Of a stretch of DNA of 64,000 bases, positions 1-9,323 are shown piece after piece. This stretch comes from Picocystis sp. L7. Taxonomy: Eukaryota; Chlorophyta; Picocystophyceae; Picocystales; Picocystaceae. Numbering within the stretch: the stretch's first letter is position 1; each line of letters opens with the position of its first letter. Location of the stretch: NCBI GenBank assembly GCA_020975725.1, contig QXJR01000024.1:302535-366534 (forward strand), given 5' to 3'. Under the pieces are notes generated by a model. The model worked only from the letters and a program-made list of their open reading frames with translations. It ran no database searches and had not been told where the DNA came from. Both the position numbers and the translations under genes were made by a program.

Positions 1-180
1 GTCGTTGACCGAAGACGGAAGGAAAGGAGAGGCTGACGCGAGACGAACGCGTGCGCCGATGCGGACGTGACCTACCTCCTACGTTCGTTCGCACGAAAGG
101 AACAGGCATCGAGCTTGCCCGTCTACGACGCGGGAAGCTTGCCCAGGAACGGATTCGGAGGTCTGTCCGGTGCGGAAGCC

Positions 181-717
181 ATGCGACGGTTCTCCACATC
201 ACCGGGCGGAGAGACCAGCTTCATGGTGGGAAGTGCACCCAATGCCAAAGCGGTGTCTCCCAAGACCAACTTCAGCATCAACCAGACCAAGAAGACCTCG
301 TCTTCCGCGCTGAAACCATCGGTCACGGGTGCACCGTCCAAGACCACCGGGAGCACCAAATACCGTGGGGTGAGGCAGAGGCCGTGGGGGAAGTACGCGG
401 CCGAGATACGGGATCCCACCCGTGGATCGCGCGTGTGGCTGGGCACCTACGACAGCGCGGAAGAGGCGGCCATGGCGTACGATCAAGCGGCTCGCGAGAT
501 ACGCGGACCGTCCGCCATCTGCAACTTTCCGGTGGGATCCGCCCCTCCCACGGTGGGCGCAGGGGAATACATGAAGCAAGGATTGGCCCATCGCAGACCG
601 ACCAGCAGCAGCGAAGAAGAGAACAACGGGGAAAGCTTCCGGGTAGGTAGCGTGGATCAGGCCCTGGCCAAGGAAGCGGAGCTCCTCCTCTGGCTCAGCG
701 GCAACGGTCCGGAATGA
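181..717 (+). CDS. ERF-type AP2 transcription factor
   Basis: Nuclear DNA-binding regulator with a single AP2/ERF domain encoded at about 358-534. The core reads [18 protein letters not shown] followed by [19 protein letters not shown]. Alanine at domain position 14 and aspartate at 19 are the ERF rather than the DREB signature, so a GCC-box-like target is expected from family knowledge. The Ser/Thr/Lys-rich N-terminus looks disordered, and the C-terminus ends in a short leucine-rich patch (AELLLWLSG) that might be a regulatory motif. The frame is open back to a stop at 34-36 and the only upstream start-like codon is GTG at 67. I therefore take ATG 181 (178 residues), but a first exon left of the window or a splice acceptor near 110 is equally possible. 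Which genes it controls cannot be seen. Confidence 0.85.
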   Translation: MRRFSTSPGGETSFMVGSAPNAKAVSPKTNFSINQTKKTSSSALKPSVTGAPSKTTGSTKYRGVRQRPWGKYAAEIRDPTRGSRVWLGTYDSAEEAAMAYDQAAREIRGPSAICNFPVGSAPPTVGAGEYMKQGLAHRRPTSSSEEENNGESFRVGSVDQALAKEAELLLWLSGNGPE

Positions 718-1385
718 ACCTCGGGCGACGTTCTCTCTCTCTTTTTGACTCCGGGGCAAGGCAACCGGACCGCACGGCCGTGCGACCGCCCGTCGGGCAG
801 CGTAGAGGCGGGCGGGGCATGCGGGACCTTTCGCGGACCTCCCTCTTGCTCTTGGTCGGGCGAGGGGGAACGGGGGTCCGCTTTCTCTGCATGGTACACT
901 CCAATCGACGGGGTCGCCCGGGCGACGGAGGCGCGGGCGGACGGGACGCCAATGTGCCAGCTCTGTTCTGGACCGTTCGGCATGGTCTGGCGTGGCGATG
1001 CGTTTCACCGCCCTCCATCCGCCCTCTCCACGGGGGGTCTCGGTTCCCCCATCCTGTACTATATTTGAACCTGGTTCCGTCGAACCCACGTCCTCGATGG
1101 GCGCGACGGCTCTGGATTCCCGCGTCCATCCAACACACACACGTGTGTTGGATCCTCCTTGCACACTTCAGCCATCACGTGCAACCTATCGTCCATCCAT
1201 CCCGGAAATAGAGAAGGGAAAGGAGGACCATCCGCCATAGCCAAGGCATTTCGACCCCCCTTCGTAGGTCGAACCCCTGCGGGGAGTCTCGATCCCTCCC
1301 ATTTCCGCCGCCGTCGCGCCTTCGCCGCGTCGCCTGGGCGTCGCGCGCGCTCGTTTCGCGTCTTTTTCGTGCGTTGGGGACGGCC
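718..1385. other. Intergenic region, likely promoter of the zinc-finger gene
   Basis: GC-rich with no supported gene. It is the 3' flank of the AP2 gene and the 5' flank of the next gene. A TTTGAACCTGG string near 1072 recurs just upstream of the RHL1-like gene near 47562, which hints at a shared upstream element, but two copies prove little. Confidence 0.5.
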
Positions 1386-2413
1386 ATGGACAGCGACGAT
1401 CCCATCGTGGACATCATCCAAGGATTGACGCAAGTGGCGGCCATCGCGGTGACGTTGAAGCACATCGGCACGTCCTGGCACGAAGTGTTCACCGGACACT
1501 GCGGCACGTGTCGCGGAACGGGACGCGTCACCTGCAAACACGTGCGTTTCGTGCTCGTGACGAAGGAAAAGGACGTGGGACGTGCGAAAGCGGAGGCGGA
1601 AGGAGGAACGGACGGATTTCGTACGAACCAGCACCAGGCTGGAAGCGAGAGAGACCAAGCCCATTTCCACACCTGCATGATGGAGGTCCAAACGATGGAG
1701 ATGGTAGACCTGGGATCGGAGATGGACGAGAAACGCGTGCCTTGGTGGGAGAAGAGAGGCTGACCGCGGATGCACGCGATCGTGCGATGCGACGATCGAC
1801 CATCCCCCGGGTGATGTGTATGGGAATTTCGGGACAGTGCCATGGCTCCGCCACGATGAGGAAGCGTCCGGCGAGCCTGCAGAGGATACACGAAGTGAAT
1901 TTGAGGGACTATCGACCGCGCAACCTGCCGGGGAGCACGTATCGTTGCATCTTCTGCGGGGACCGGGGGAACGCGGACGAGAAGGATCCGGACCCGGAGG
2001 AAGAAGAGTCCATCGCATTCACCGTGCAAGACAACCTGCGCGCGGCCATGGCCAACAAGCCGAGACCGGTGGTTTGGGAGCCGCTGGCCGGAACCATCCT
2101 CTGTCCCACGTGCAAAGGTTGTCCGGAGATCGATCGACACACGCCCGTGTGGGGAAGGATTTTCCGAAGGAACAGGAACCCGTTCTTTCGATACACCCAG
2201 CAGCAGCCCATGCTCCATGACGTCCGGCCGCCCAAAACGTACGCGGAAGCGCCCAGGGACCTCAGGGAATACCCGCCCCCGGCCAATTACGACCTGGACG
2301 AGATCTTCCTGGAAGGGTTCAAGAAAACAGAAACGTTCGATGGGGGGTTCGAAATGAAGGTGTCCGACGACGCGGCGTTCGGAAGGACGGGGAGGGAGGA
2401 GGAGGAGTCCTGA
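1386..2413 (+). CDS. DnaJ-type zinc-finger protein, two exons
   Basis: Small protein with DnaJ-like (CxxCxGxG) cysteine motifs, of the kind found in plastid chaperone-like factors such as BSD2 and PSA2; function not proven. Exon 1 (1386-1541, 52 residues) ends in CGTCRGTGRVTCKH. Exon 2 (1838-2413) opens with CHGSATMRKRP. Joining them rebuilds a classic zinc-finger half, which is why I place the intron here. Exon 2 also has YRCIFCG and CPTCKGC, giving further CxxC pairs, and ends in an acidic tail. The joined protein is 243 residues. The ATG at 1386 follows a TTG in the same frame and has hydrophobic residues after it. It is convergent with the ATP sulfurylase gene, with 220 bases between them. 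No clear transit peptide is visible. Confidence 0.75.
1542..1837 (+). other. Phase-0 intron of 296 bases
   Basis: The donor is GTGCGT directly after the codon for the last residue of exon 1, and the acceptor is GGACAG before TGC at 1838. Removing it joins two frames (1386 frame and 1838 frame) into one continuous zinc-finger motif. It is the only intron in the window I can place with confidence. Confidence 0.72.
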
Positions 2414-2633
2414 AATCTCACGGCGATGAAGTGATGCTTTTTCCCATCCGAGCGTCACGGCGCGATGGCATAACGGGAGGACGAGGTCCAAGCGTCCAAG
2501 GCGATCCCTTGGTGCGGCGAACGGAATGCTTTCAATTACAAGGATGGTCTTCCCTGCCCGAACGACAAAATGCATGCAATACTAATGTGTGACGTCGTGT
2601 GACACCCACGGGTGTGTCCAGTCCCGTCGTGCC

Positions 2634-3905
2634 TCAAGCGGCGACCGCGTCGCCCACCGTTGCAGCTTTGGCACGGCGGCTCATGTCATCGCGCAAGACC
2701 TTCACCACGGACTTGAACGCGAACCATTCCGGAATCTCTTCCCCACTCCTCAGCATCTTGCGAAACTTGGTCCCCGAGAGCTTCAAACAATGCAGGTTCT
2801 CCTTCTCCGCGACGTCCGCGGTCACGTACCCCTTCTCCTTGGTGTAGACGACGTTGAGGCTGGGCACGGTCTGCATGCCGAGTTCCGGAGCGTGTTCTTT
2901 GGCAAACTCCTGGGCGTCGTACGGTCCATAGAAGTCCTCCCCGGTCAGGGACGATTTGGAGCCCGCCATGTCACGTCCGATGATGAAGTGCGTACATCCG
3001 TAATTTTTCCTGATGATCATGTGCTGGATGGCCTCCCGCGGCCCTGCCATGTGCATGGAGTACGGCAGGTACGCCCAGTGGATGTACGGGTTGTTCACCT
3101 CCTCCTTGAGGACCTCGTAGGTGTGATAACGCACGATCCCTGGAATGTCGTCGTCTTGCGTGGGTCCGCAGGTGGGATGGACCAGGCACACCGCTCCTTC
3201 CCCCACGTTCTCCGCGTGCAGGGCACGGGTGAACAGCTCGTAGTGCGCCCTGTGTACGGGGTTCCTGCATTGGAAGGCCACCACGTCCACGTTGGAAGGG
3301 AGCTCTTGCCTGATCTGTGCCGGTGTCTTGCACGGGAAGACCCGTTTCGGCATACCGAGCCCGTGGATGGATCCGCCGATGTAATACTGCCCTCTTTCCG
3401 TGGCGATCATGTGCACCCCGGGGTGTTCGAGGGAGGACGTGCCGTAGCACATCTTGGCTTCCTTGGTCTTGTCTGGTTTCCACTTGGATTCGATGTCCAG
3501 CACACCCAGATCCTGTCCGTGGTATTTGAGCAGCACTTTCATGCCAGGTTGCAGGTCTTCCCTTCGGGTGTCCATGACAATGGGCAGTCCCCAGAGCAGG
3601 TTCCGATCGGGCAGCCTCATGTGTTCCACGACGTGTTCGTACTCGTGTTGGTTGAGGAACCCTTGGAGGGGGGAGAACCCGCCCACGTTGAGCAGTTCCA
3701 CGTCGCATGCGTTTTGATCGCTGCATTCCATCACCCTTCCTTCGCACTGGGACACCAGGTCGGCCTGTTCGTCCGCATCCTTCACCATACGATCCACCAG
3801 GGCTCCCCCGTGCGGGGCGATCTTCCCGTCCGAGGCGAGTGCTGCAAATCCACGTGGCACCCTCCCTGCCGCACGATGGAAGCCGCGAAGCATCGTGCGA
3901 AGCAT
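2634..3905 (-). CDS. ATS: ATP sulfurylase (sulfate adenylyltransferase)
   Basis: Makes adenosine 5'-phosphosulfate from ATP and sulfate, the entry step of sulfate assimilation and of PAPS formation for sulfation. The protein has 423 residues. Around residues 211-222 it has FQCRNPVHRAHYEL, the ATP-binding RNPxHxxH motif, and at 310-315 GRDMAG in place of the usual GRDHAG. The first roughly 25 residues (Met-Leu-Arg-Thr-Met-Leu-Arg, Arg/Ala rich, almost no acidic residues) look like an organelle transit peptide. The start ATG is at 3905, with a second in-frame ATG four codons later. No APS kinase domain is fused. The next gene upstream on the same strand is a sulfotransferase, which would use PAPS made from this product, so the pair is functionally coherent. 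Confidence 0.95.
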   Translation of the reverse strand: MLRTMLRGFHRAAGRVPRGFAALASDGKIAPHGGALVDRMVKDADEQADLVSQCEGRVMECSDQNACDVELLNVGGFSPLQGFLNQHEYEHVVEHMRLPDRNLLWGLPIVMDTRREDLQPGMKVLLKYHGQDLGVLDIESKWKPDKTKEAKMCYGTSSLEHPGVHMIATERGQYYIGGSIHGLGMPKRVFPCKTPAQIRQELPSNVDVVAFQCRNPVHRAHYELFTRALHAENVGEGAVCLVHPTCGPTQDDDIPGIVRYHTYEVLKEEVNNPYIHWAYLPYSMHMAGPREAIQHMIIRKNYGCTHFIIGRDMAGSKSSLTGEDFYGPYDAQEFAKEHAPELGMQTVPSLNVVYTKEKGYVTADVAEKENLHCLKLSGTKFRKMLRSGEEIPEWFAFKSVVKVLRDDMSRRAKAATVGDAVAA

Positions 3906-5079
3906 CGTGTGCGAAGCGCGAAAGCGTTCGCCTTCGGATCGCTCCTTTCGGCCACGCCCAGGCCTGGGTGGATCCTACGATCGGATCGAAAGGATGGGTT
4001 CGAACCGGAGGATTCCCCTTTCGAAACCGAAGGGACCCGGGTTCAGAAGGGAACGGATCGATCGGGAAAGGGTGGGTCGACGTTCCCGAGGGTCCCACGA
4101 ACGTGGACCGCGAATGGATCGCTGTTATCGCAGGAATCGAACGGTCTCTCGTGCCTCCCCCCCCCCCCAGGTCCAGGGGGGGGGTCGGCGTGGTGTACAA
4201 CGGTGGGGCGTGATGGGGACAGCACGGGTGGAGGCGGGGGGTCATACGGGGCGAATGGAGGGGGGGCTGGACACCCCAAGGCGTCCTCCCTGCGTCCATG
4301 GAACCCGCAAGGAAGCGCACCCATCGCCGTGCGCAACAAAAGGCGTCCGTGCCCGCGCGGAACGGGGAGTAGGCAACCCCATGCCAGCTAGAGAACCCAA
4401 GATGAACCCATGCACGCATCGGGCGTTCGAGACGAACGGGTGCATTAGCAAGCGCAAGCGAGGGCGCTCCACGGGAACGAAGGGCGCAGGAACGCCCGTC
4501 ACGGGGGTCACGGGGTCTGGCGGCAGGACACAAGACCCCAGGGTGTCCGCATGGACACGGGCGAGGAATCGTCGCCGAAAGGGCTCTCTCCATCGTACCC
4601 GGGAAGGATAGGACGGCACGAACCCAAACCAACCCGTGCCCGATCCCGTGGACACAAGCTCGCAAAACATGGGTGGGATCGAATCTGCCTACCGAGGAAA
4701 CCATGGAAAACCTGCTGCCACGGACAGCACGCGCGCCAAGCACGGCTCCGAGAAGAGTTCTCGTTGTCTGTACGTAAAGGAATGGATGCAAGAGATGGAT
4801 TGATAATCTGCGAATCACTGCAGGCACATGCAAATCTGCAGCCCGCACAAAAAGTCCCGCTGGTGCCGAATCCCTGAGATTCAACGGCACGGTGAAGTGG
4901 TGCCGAGATGGAGGAAGGAATGGAGCCACTGGCCATGGGATCGATAGCCATCCAGTCGCCAAGCGTATGTGCCCAGCATTGGACAGCACCAAGGAAAGAA
5001 AGCTGCACCGATCCTTGATCAAGCAAGCAGCCTGGTAGGTTGGCGAACCCAACACCCGGGCTCAACTCCCGGCACTGGA
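3906..5079. other. Intergenic region with C/G-run hairpin
   Basis: Upstream of the ATP sulfurylase gene and downstream of the sulfotransferase; no supported gene. It holds a run of 12 C (4157-4168) and a run of 9 G (4176-4184) that can fold as a nine-pair hairpin with a seven-base loop, and the G-run strand is quadruplex-prone. A copy of the recurrent CCCTTTCGAAACC motif lies at 4016-4028. Confidence 0.55.
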
Positions 5080-6300
5080 CTATGATGCAGAGTTTACTGT
5101 TGTTGCCAGATACATCTGGATCTGCATCTCCTGCGAAGGCTTTAATGATTCCGGATGATGCTGCAAAATTTCTTGGTATGCCGCCTTCAACCTGGCGGCC
5201 GCATCCTCTCGGAAAGAAAGCTTCCCGTAAACAACCTCCAGCCGTCCTGTACAAAGGAAGCGCCTTCCACTCTCCTTTTGAACTTCGTAAATGTCGGAGA
5301 GAAGACCCCACAGCCCGTGGACGAAGAGGCCTTCGTCAACCAGTGTAAGCTCGTCCATCTTTTCGAGCACCGCCGAAGACACGTCTTCTACGTGATGTTC
5401 CGGCACAGAATGGGTATTGTGTGTGTGACCAGCATGCTGCGGAAAAGGACAGTTGCAATAAGCAGGCAAGGATCCCTTGTACTTGTATACAAACACACAC
5501 ACAGATTCATGGTATAGATCTGCCACCCCGATCCATTCGTGTTTGTTGAGGTTCAGGATCGCTTCTACCAAGGAAGGCTCCGTTTCGTGTGCGAAATGCG
5601 GGTACACGGCTTTCGTGAATTGCCACTCGGGGTCGGGACCGTCAGGTGCTTGACAGGTGAGGTACCTGGACTGCATGTTCCTTGGATTGTAGCAATTGTA
5701 CGCAAAGTCTTTCCCCCAGGTTTCCTTATCCTTGTTGTTGCTGTGGAAATGACCGATCCACGTTGCAAAGTCTTCGTGTAGCTCTCCCTGCTGCGGGAAG
5801 TCGGTGTTCTTCGTCTTGGTGTGTCCCCAGTCCGTGTACTTGCATTCCATGAACTGCGAGAGCAAGTGCGTCCTGGGCGATCGTAGGAAGACCAGGTGGA
5901 TCCCTTTGGATTCTTTCAGGTCCAGGAAGCACTGTTCCATCTTCCAGGCGATCTCGTACTTCAGGTACAGGTGGTGCTTACCCTTCAGCTCGCTCACGAA
6001 GGACGTCCCTGCACACTTGGGGATGTGCGTGAAGATCAGGTTTCTCCCTCCTTCCATCCTCTTGGCGAACGTGTGGTTTTCGACCTTGACGTCCCCTTGT
6101 CTTCCTTCGTTGTCGCACGCCTCCTGTGCGCATGGCAATGGACAGGGTTCCCTGTGCACTTGGACCTTGAGCGTTTCGCTCCTTTCACGGTCGTTCCAGC
6201 TCATCCCACCCAGCGTCAGGGCCGTCATGGCACCCACCACCATCGACACCAGGTACAGCATCCTCGTCGGACCTCCTCGCGAGGCAGAAACCGTCGCCAT
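5080..6300 (-). CDS. Type II membrane sulfotransferase (carbohydrate sulfotransferase family)
   Basis: Predicted Golgi enzyme that moves sulfate from PAPS to a glycan or similar acceptor. The 406-residue protein has a short cytosolic N-terminus, one membrane anchor at about residues 14-34, then a lumenal domain. The PAPS 5'-phosphosulfate loop is IFTHIPKCAGTSF (about 89-101) and the 3'-phosphate motif is VFLRSPRTHLLSQF (about 137-150), both typical of the Sulfotransfer_2 group. An N-glycosylation sequon (NHT) and many cysteines fit a lumenal location. I chose the ATG at 6300; the frame extends eight codons further to a TTG, which is unlikely in a eukaryote. The acceptor cannot be told from sequence. 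Confidence 0.9.
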   Translation of the reverse strand: MATVSASRGGPTRMLYLVSMVVGAMTALTLGGMSWNDRERSETLKVQVHREPCPLPCAQEACDNEGRQGDVKVENHTFAKRMEGGRNLIFTHIPKCAGTSFVSELKGKHHLYLKYEIAWKMEQCFLDLKESKGIHLVFLRSPRTHLLSQFMECKYTDWGHTKTKNTDFPQQGELHEDFATWIGHFHSNNKDKETWGKDFAYNCYNPRNMQSRYLTCQAPDGPDPEWQFTKAVYPHFAHETEPSLVEAILNLNKHEWIGVADLYHESVCVFVYKYKGSLPAYCNCPFPQHAGHTHNTHSVPEHHVEDVSSAVLEKMDELTLVDEGLFVHGLWGLLSDIYEVQKESGRRFLCTGRLEVVYGKLSFREDAAARLKAAYQEILQHHPESLKPSQEMQIQMYLATTVNSAS

Positions 6301-6538
6301 GTGCGCTTCCAACTCGCCTTCCAATCCGACGATTCAAGTCGTCGAAAAATGAACTTCGAAGGAAGGAGACGCCTGGCCCCACCCGGGAGGGGTTAACTCG
6401 AAAGGAAACTCGAGTCTTCGCGGGGAGGACAGTGGGAGTTAAAAACGGGAAACACGAGGGTCGGAGGGGGGGTGGACCGCGTGGACAGCGGTCTTTGGAT
6501 CGGTCTTTGCGGTCCTTGGCAGGGGGGGAGGGGCAACT
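6301..6538. other. Left flank of the transposon
   Basis: Upstream region of the sulfotransferase gene, ending in a G-rich stretch (seven G at about 6522-6528). The outer transposon begins at 6539. Comparison with the right flank at 19750 shows no convincing target duplication. Confidence 0.5.
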
Positions 6539-6686
6539 AGGCTTGGTCCATTTTTTCGTGCTGTTTGGAAGCATCTTGGCCTGAGGGATCGTGGGGCGAA
6601 CCATTCCCCAGATAGGGGTAAATGGGACATCGATCCCGTTGCTCCCCGGTCCCGTTTCGGATGGGCAAATGGGCCCCCTCTTTCTC
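6539..6686 (+). repeat. Left inverted end, outer portion
   Basis: The first 148 bases of the left arm; matches the reverse complement of the outer part of 19154-19749. It ends in the 7-base string CTTTCTC that was duplicated by the nested insertion. Confidence 0.85.
6680..6686. repeat. Left copy of 7-bp insertion-site duplication
   Basis: CTTTCTC, identical to 9317-9323 and present once in the undisturbed arm. Confidence 0.8.
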
Positions 6687-6689
6687 GAG

Positions 6690-6718
6690 AAATATTGTAA
6701 GGTTTCGTTACAAACTGA
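6690..6718. promoter_or_regulatory. Putative recombinase core site, left end
   Basis: Arm AAATATTGTA, a nine-base spacer, then TACAAACTGA, a degraded second arm. It lies three bases inside the element's left end, where strand exchange would occur. Confidence 0.5.
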
Positions 6719-6844
6719 CCCTATTTATCGATATCTTTTGTAACCATTCGTCCAATATTTCGAAAATCTTTTCTTTTTCGGTCCCGATTCCCCTTTCAAG
6801 GACCAAAAACGAAACCGGGGAAAACGAGATGCCAAAATTTATGG

Positions 6845-6873
6845 AAATATTGTATTGATATCTTACAATATTT
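6845..6873. promoter_or_regulatory. Putative recombinase core site, internal
   Basis: Perfect 10-base inverted arms AAATATTGTA and TACAATATTT around a nine-base spacer TTGATATCT. The layout resembles lox/FRT sites. It sits 110 bases before the recombinase ATG and could also be an autoregulatory binding site. Confidence 0.5.
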
Positions 6874-6982
6874 GATCTCGATCAACGCAGTCGAAAGTAT
6901 CGATGTTCGTCGACAGAGATATCTACCTTTTGTCGACCGTTGGGAGACGTACAACGACGAGCACGGAGGATTGGCAACGACG

Positions 6983-9130
6983 ATGGCGCAAGACCCGAAC
7001 GACTGCCTCGGCAACGAGCGCGTTCGAAGAGATGCCATCGATGTCTCTATGACTCGAGATATTCAAAGAATGAGCAGGTCCAAAGCTACCTTGAGAGATT
7101 ACACGACCAAAAACTCAAAGTTCCTTCTTTGGGCGATTGAGAACTATGAAGGGCTCAAAGAACTTGGTGCCCACGAATTTATGTGCGAAGATTGGGTAAA
7201 ACGAGTGATTTTGCAAGATGAAAACCGAAGAGTGAAAGAGGTGAAGAATATACTTGCTAATATTGACCCTATAAATAGGAGTGGGTTGGAAGGTATCCTT
7301 CATTTGGATCGGTTGGACTTCTCCGCATGGAGCTACTTCCTTACAAGTATACGGCGCAAGAACAAAAACGGAGGGGAATCCTACTTGAAAAACTATGGCA
7401 ATTTTAAGTCGGCCCTTCGCTTTTTGTTTCGTTCGGTGGGTGTGACTTTGCCACCATGGTTTGACACGCATGCAAAGGAGCTTGTCACTGCCCTTAGGAG
7501 AGTCTCTGCTCAAGAGCGTGGGGAAGATGCCGGAGAGTCACATCAAGTGGGAAAATGCTCTCTCCCGTTTCCTCTCTATTGTGCAATGGCACATGAGCTT
7601 CTTCGAGATGGATTGTGGAGTGCCCACTTCATTCATGTGTACTCATGGAATCTCTCGGCAAGGGCATCTACAACTTGTGCTCTACGGCTATCTCACTTTG
7701 CTTGGGACAATGATTGCATGAAGATTTACATTCCAACACAAAAGAATGATCAAGATGGAGGGAAGCAAGGTCAATATCCACACCATGTGTATGCAAACCC
7801 AAACATTCCATACATATGCCCATTATTATCCTTGGCAATGTTTTTAGCCACTACCGAGAGGGCAGATTCAGATGGAAATGCTTTCTTTGATGAACAAGCA
7901 GCTTATGCAAGGCATTCAAAGCAAATGGTAGCATGGAAAGAAAAAAATGTTGAAATGCTCCGTGCATATGGCCTTGAACCTAGTGATATCGGGACTCATA
8001 GCAACCGGAAAGGAAGTAGCACCTTCGTAACATCTGGGGTTACCGATGGCCCAAGCATTGTTGCTATGTGCAATCGAGCCGGATGGGACACCGGCAAGGT
8101 GTTGAGCACCTACTTACGGTACGAGGCGGCCGGTGATCAATACATTGGTAGGATTGTGGCCGGCCTTTCACCATCAAGTGGAACAAAGTTTGCTCAGCTT
8201 CCTCCTCACTTCCTCCCCGGAGTAGATTTGCTGGTTCTTAATCAGCTCCTCAAAGTGGCATTTGGGAGTTTCACACGGAGACCACTAGTGCAACCTGTGT
8301 TGGAGCATTGTTTGGCCACTCTTTTGTTCCATGAGGCATTCTTGCTTCACGATTTGGGCCAAGGGAACCCTCTACGGTTTATACCGCTATGGCACGATCC
8401 ATCCCGAGAGCATTTGCAGAGATTTCTGACCTGTGATGGCAATGAGGACAGATGTGGGAACGGCATCACGGCCACCGGCATACCGATGAATGTGCACATC
8501 CTGTCCAGTTGCACATCAACAGCCAAGTCCATCGAGAAATTGAAGGACAACCTTCCTAAAGTTGTTCTTCAATGCCTCGAAGAAAGAGATGTTGACTGTG
8601 GGAACATCACATCAGCCTCCATCCGCAACATATTCCAAGAAATGATCCAGCCCCTCATGACGGCAGTGACGGAAAGCATCGAGGGTGGTGGGCAGCGGCC
8701 ATGCGTACATCCACTTCAAGAGCCCAACATGCTTGGGCTCACACGTTTGCCAACAGCTCCTCTCCATATACCAACCAAAATATCTGTGAAAGCAGCCTTT
8801 GTGAGCTATTCATCAGGCCAAACTCCATGGAAAAGGCTCACAAACGCTATGGTGGACAAAAAAGACCGAGTATTGTTAGCCGACCTCAAGTTCATCATGG
8901 AACACATCGAACGCGAGTTGGTCAAGAAGAACGCATGGAACGGAGAAGTGCCCATCGATCCAAGCTACGCAACGAGGCTCTTTGATCTCGCGAAGGAGCA
9001 TGTGCCCACGAAGACAAAACACGGACGTACCCTCATGTGGCGAAGCGCATGCTTGTACCTCCGGAAGCAATGCAAGGCGAGGGCACAAGAAGACCAAGAC
9101 GGGGACTCCTCGCCGCTTCCGCCATCTTGA
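6983..9130 (+). CDS. Tyrosine recombinase of a Crypton-like element
   Basis: Site-specific recombinase that would cut and rejoin the element's ends without TIR/DDE chemistry. From ATG 6983 it has 715 residues. The catalytic residues are all visible: Arg227 in NLSARAST, Lys254 in PTQKNDQDG, His339 and Arg342 in GTHSNRKG, Trp368 in RAGWDTG and the nucleophile Tyr387 in GDQYIGR. An N-terminal helical SAM-like DNA-binding region precedes them, as in other tyrosine recombinases, and a long C-terminal extension of more than 300 residues follows. The frame is open upstream to 6872 but only through a TTG, so ATG 6983 is preferred. The reading frame is intact and could still be functional. Confidence 0.87.
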   Translation: MAQDPNDCLGNERVRRDAIDVSMTRDIQRMSRSKATLRDYTTKNSKFLLWAIENYEGLKELGAHEFMCEDWVKRVILQDENRRVKEVKNILANIDPINRSGLEGILHLDRLDFSAWSYFLTSIRRKNKNGGESYLKNYGNFKSALRFLFRSVGVTLPPWFDTHAKELVTALRRVSAQERGEDAGESHQVGKCSLPFPLYCAMAHELLRDGLWSAHFIHVYSWNLSARASTTCALRLSHFAWDNDCMKIYIPTQKNDQDGGKQGQYPHHVYANPNIPYICPLLSLAMFLATTERADSDGNAFFDEQAAYARHSKQMVAWKEKNVEMLRAYGLEPSDIGTHSNRKGSSTFVTSGVTDGPSIVAMCNRAGWDTGKVLSTYLRYEAAGDQYIGRIVAGLSPSSGTKFAQLPPHFLPGVDLLVLNQLLKVAFGSFTRRPLVQPVLEHCLATLLFHEAFLLHDLGQGNPLRFIPLWHDPSREHLQRFLTCDGNEDRCGNGITATGIPMNVHILSSCTSTAKSIEKLKDNLPKVVLQCLEERDVDCGNITSASIRNIFQEMIQPLMTAVTESIEGGGQRPCVHPLQEPNMLGLTRLPTAPLHIPTKISVKAAFVSYSSGQTPWKRLTNAMVDKKDRVLLADLKFIMEHIERELVKKNAWNGEVPIDPSYATRLFDLAKEHVPTKTKHGRTLMWRSACLYLRKQCKARAQEDQDGDSSPLPPS

Positions 9131-9274
9131 TTTGCGTCTCCATTTCTCCCGCACGTGTGTTGCAGTCGACGACCTGTGTACTGCACGACGTAACGCAAAC
9201 TAGGGCAAAGTCATTCCATTGATCGATATTTCTTTCCTGCATCTATCGCGATCTTTTCCAAAGATATCGATTAA

Positions 9275-9304
9275 AAATATTGTAACGATCTCAATACAAT
9301 ATTT
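9275..9304. promoter_or_regulatory. Putative recombinase core site, right end
   Basis: Perfect 10-base inverted arms AAATATTGTA and TACAATATTT around a ten-base spacer, 12 bases inside the element's right end. Confidence 0.5.
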
Positions 9305-9316
9305 CCAGGTAAAACA

Positions 9317-9323
9317 CTTTCTC
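9317..9323. repeat. Right copy of 7-bp insertion-site duplication
   Basis: CTTTCTC, partner of 6680-6686. Counting it once makes the two transposon arms exactly equal in length. Confidence 0.8.

Larger units (their letters stand above)
6687..9316 (+). mobile_element. Crypton-like tyrosine-recombinase transposon
   Basis: A 2630-base insertion in the left arm of the larger transposon, recognised by comparison with the empty site in the right arm. CTTTCTC is present once in the right arm but on both sides of the insertion (6680-6686 and 9317-9323). It carries one gene, a tyrosine recombinase, and no reverse transcriptase, capsid or polymerase gene, which is the layout of Crypton elements. Its two ends share a degenerate inverted sequence built from AAATATTGTA and TACAATATTT. 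It is younger than the host transposon. Confidence 0.85.

Noticed and set aside
2971-5055. 694-codon open frame overlapping the ATP sulfurylase in another frame
   Set aside because: It overlaps a certain gene and has no recognisable motif.
4952-5079. tRNA-like T-arm with loop CTCAACT and near-matching acceptor ends
   Set aside because: The spacing is about 125 bases and no D-stem or anticodon stem pairs in between; taken as chance.
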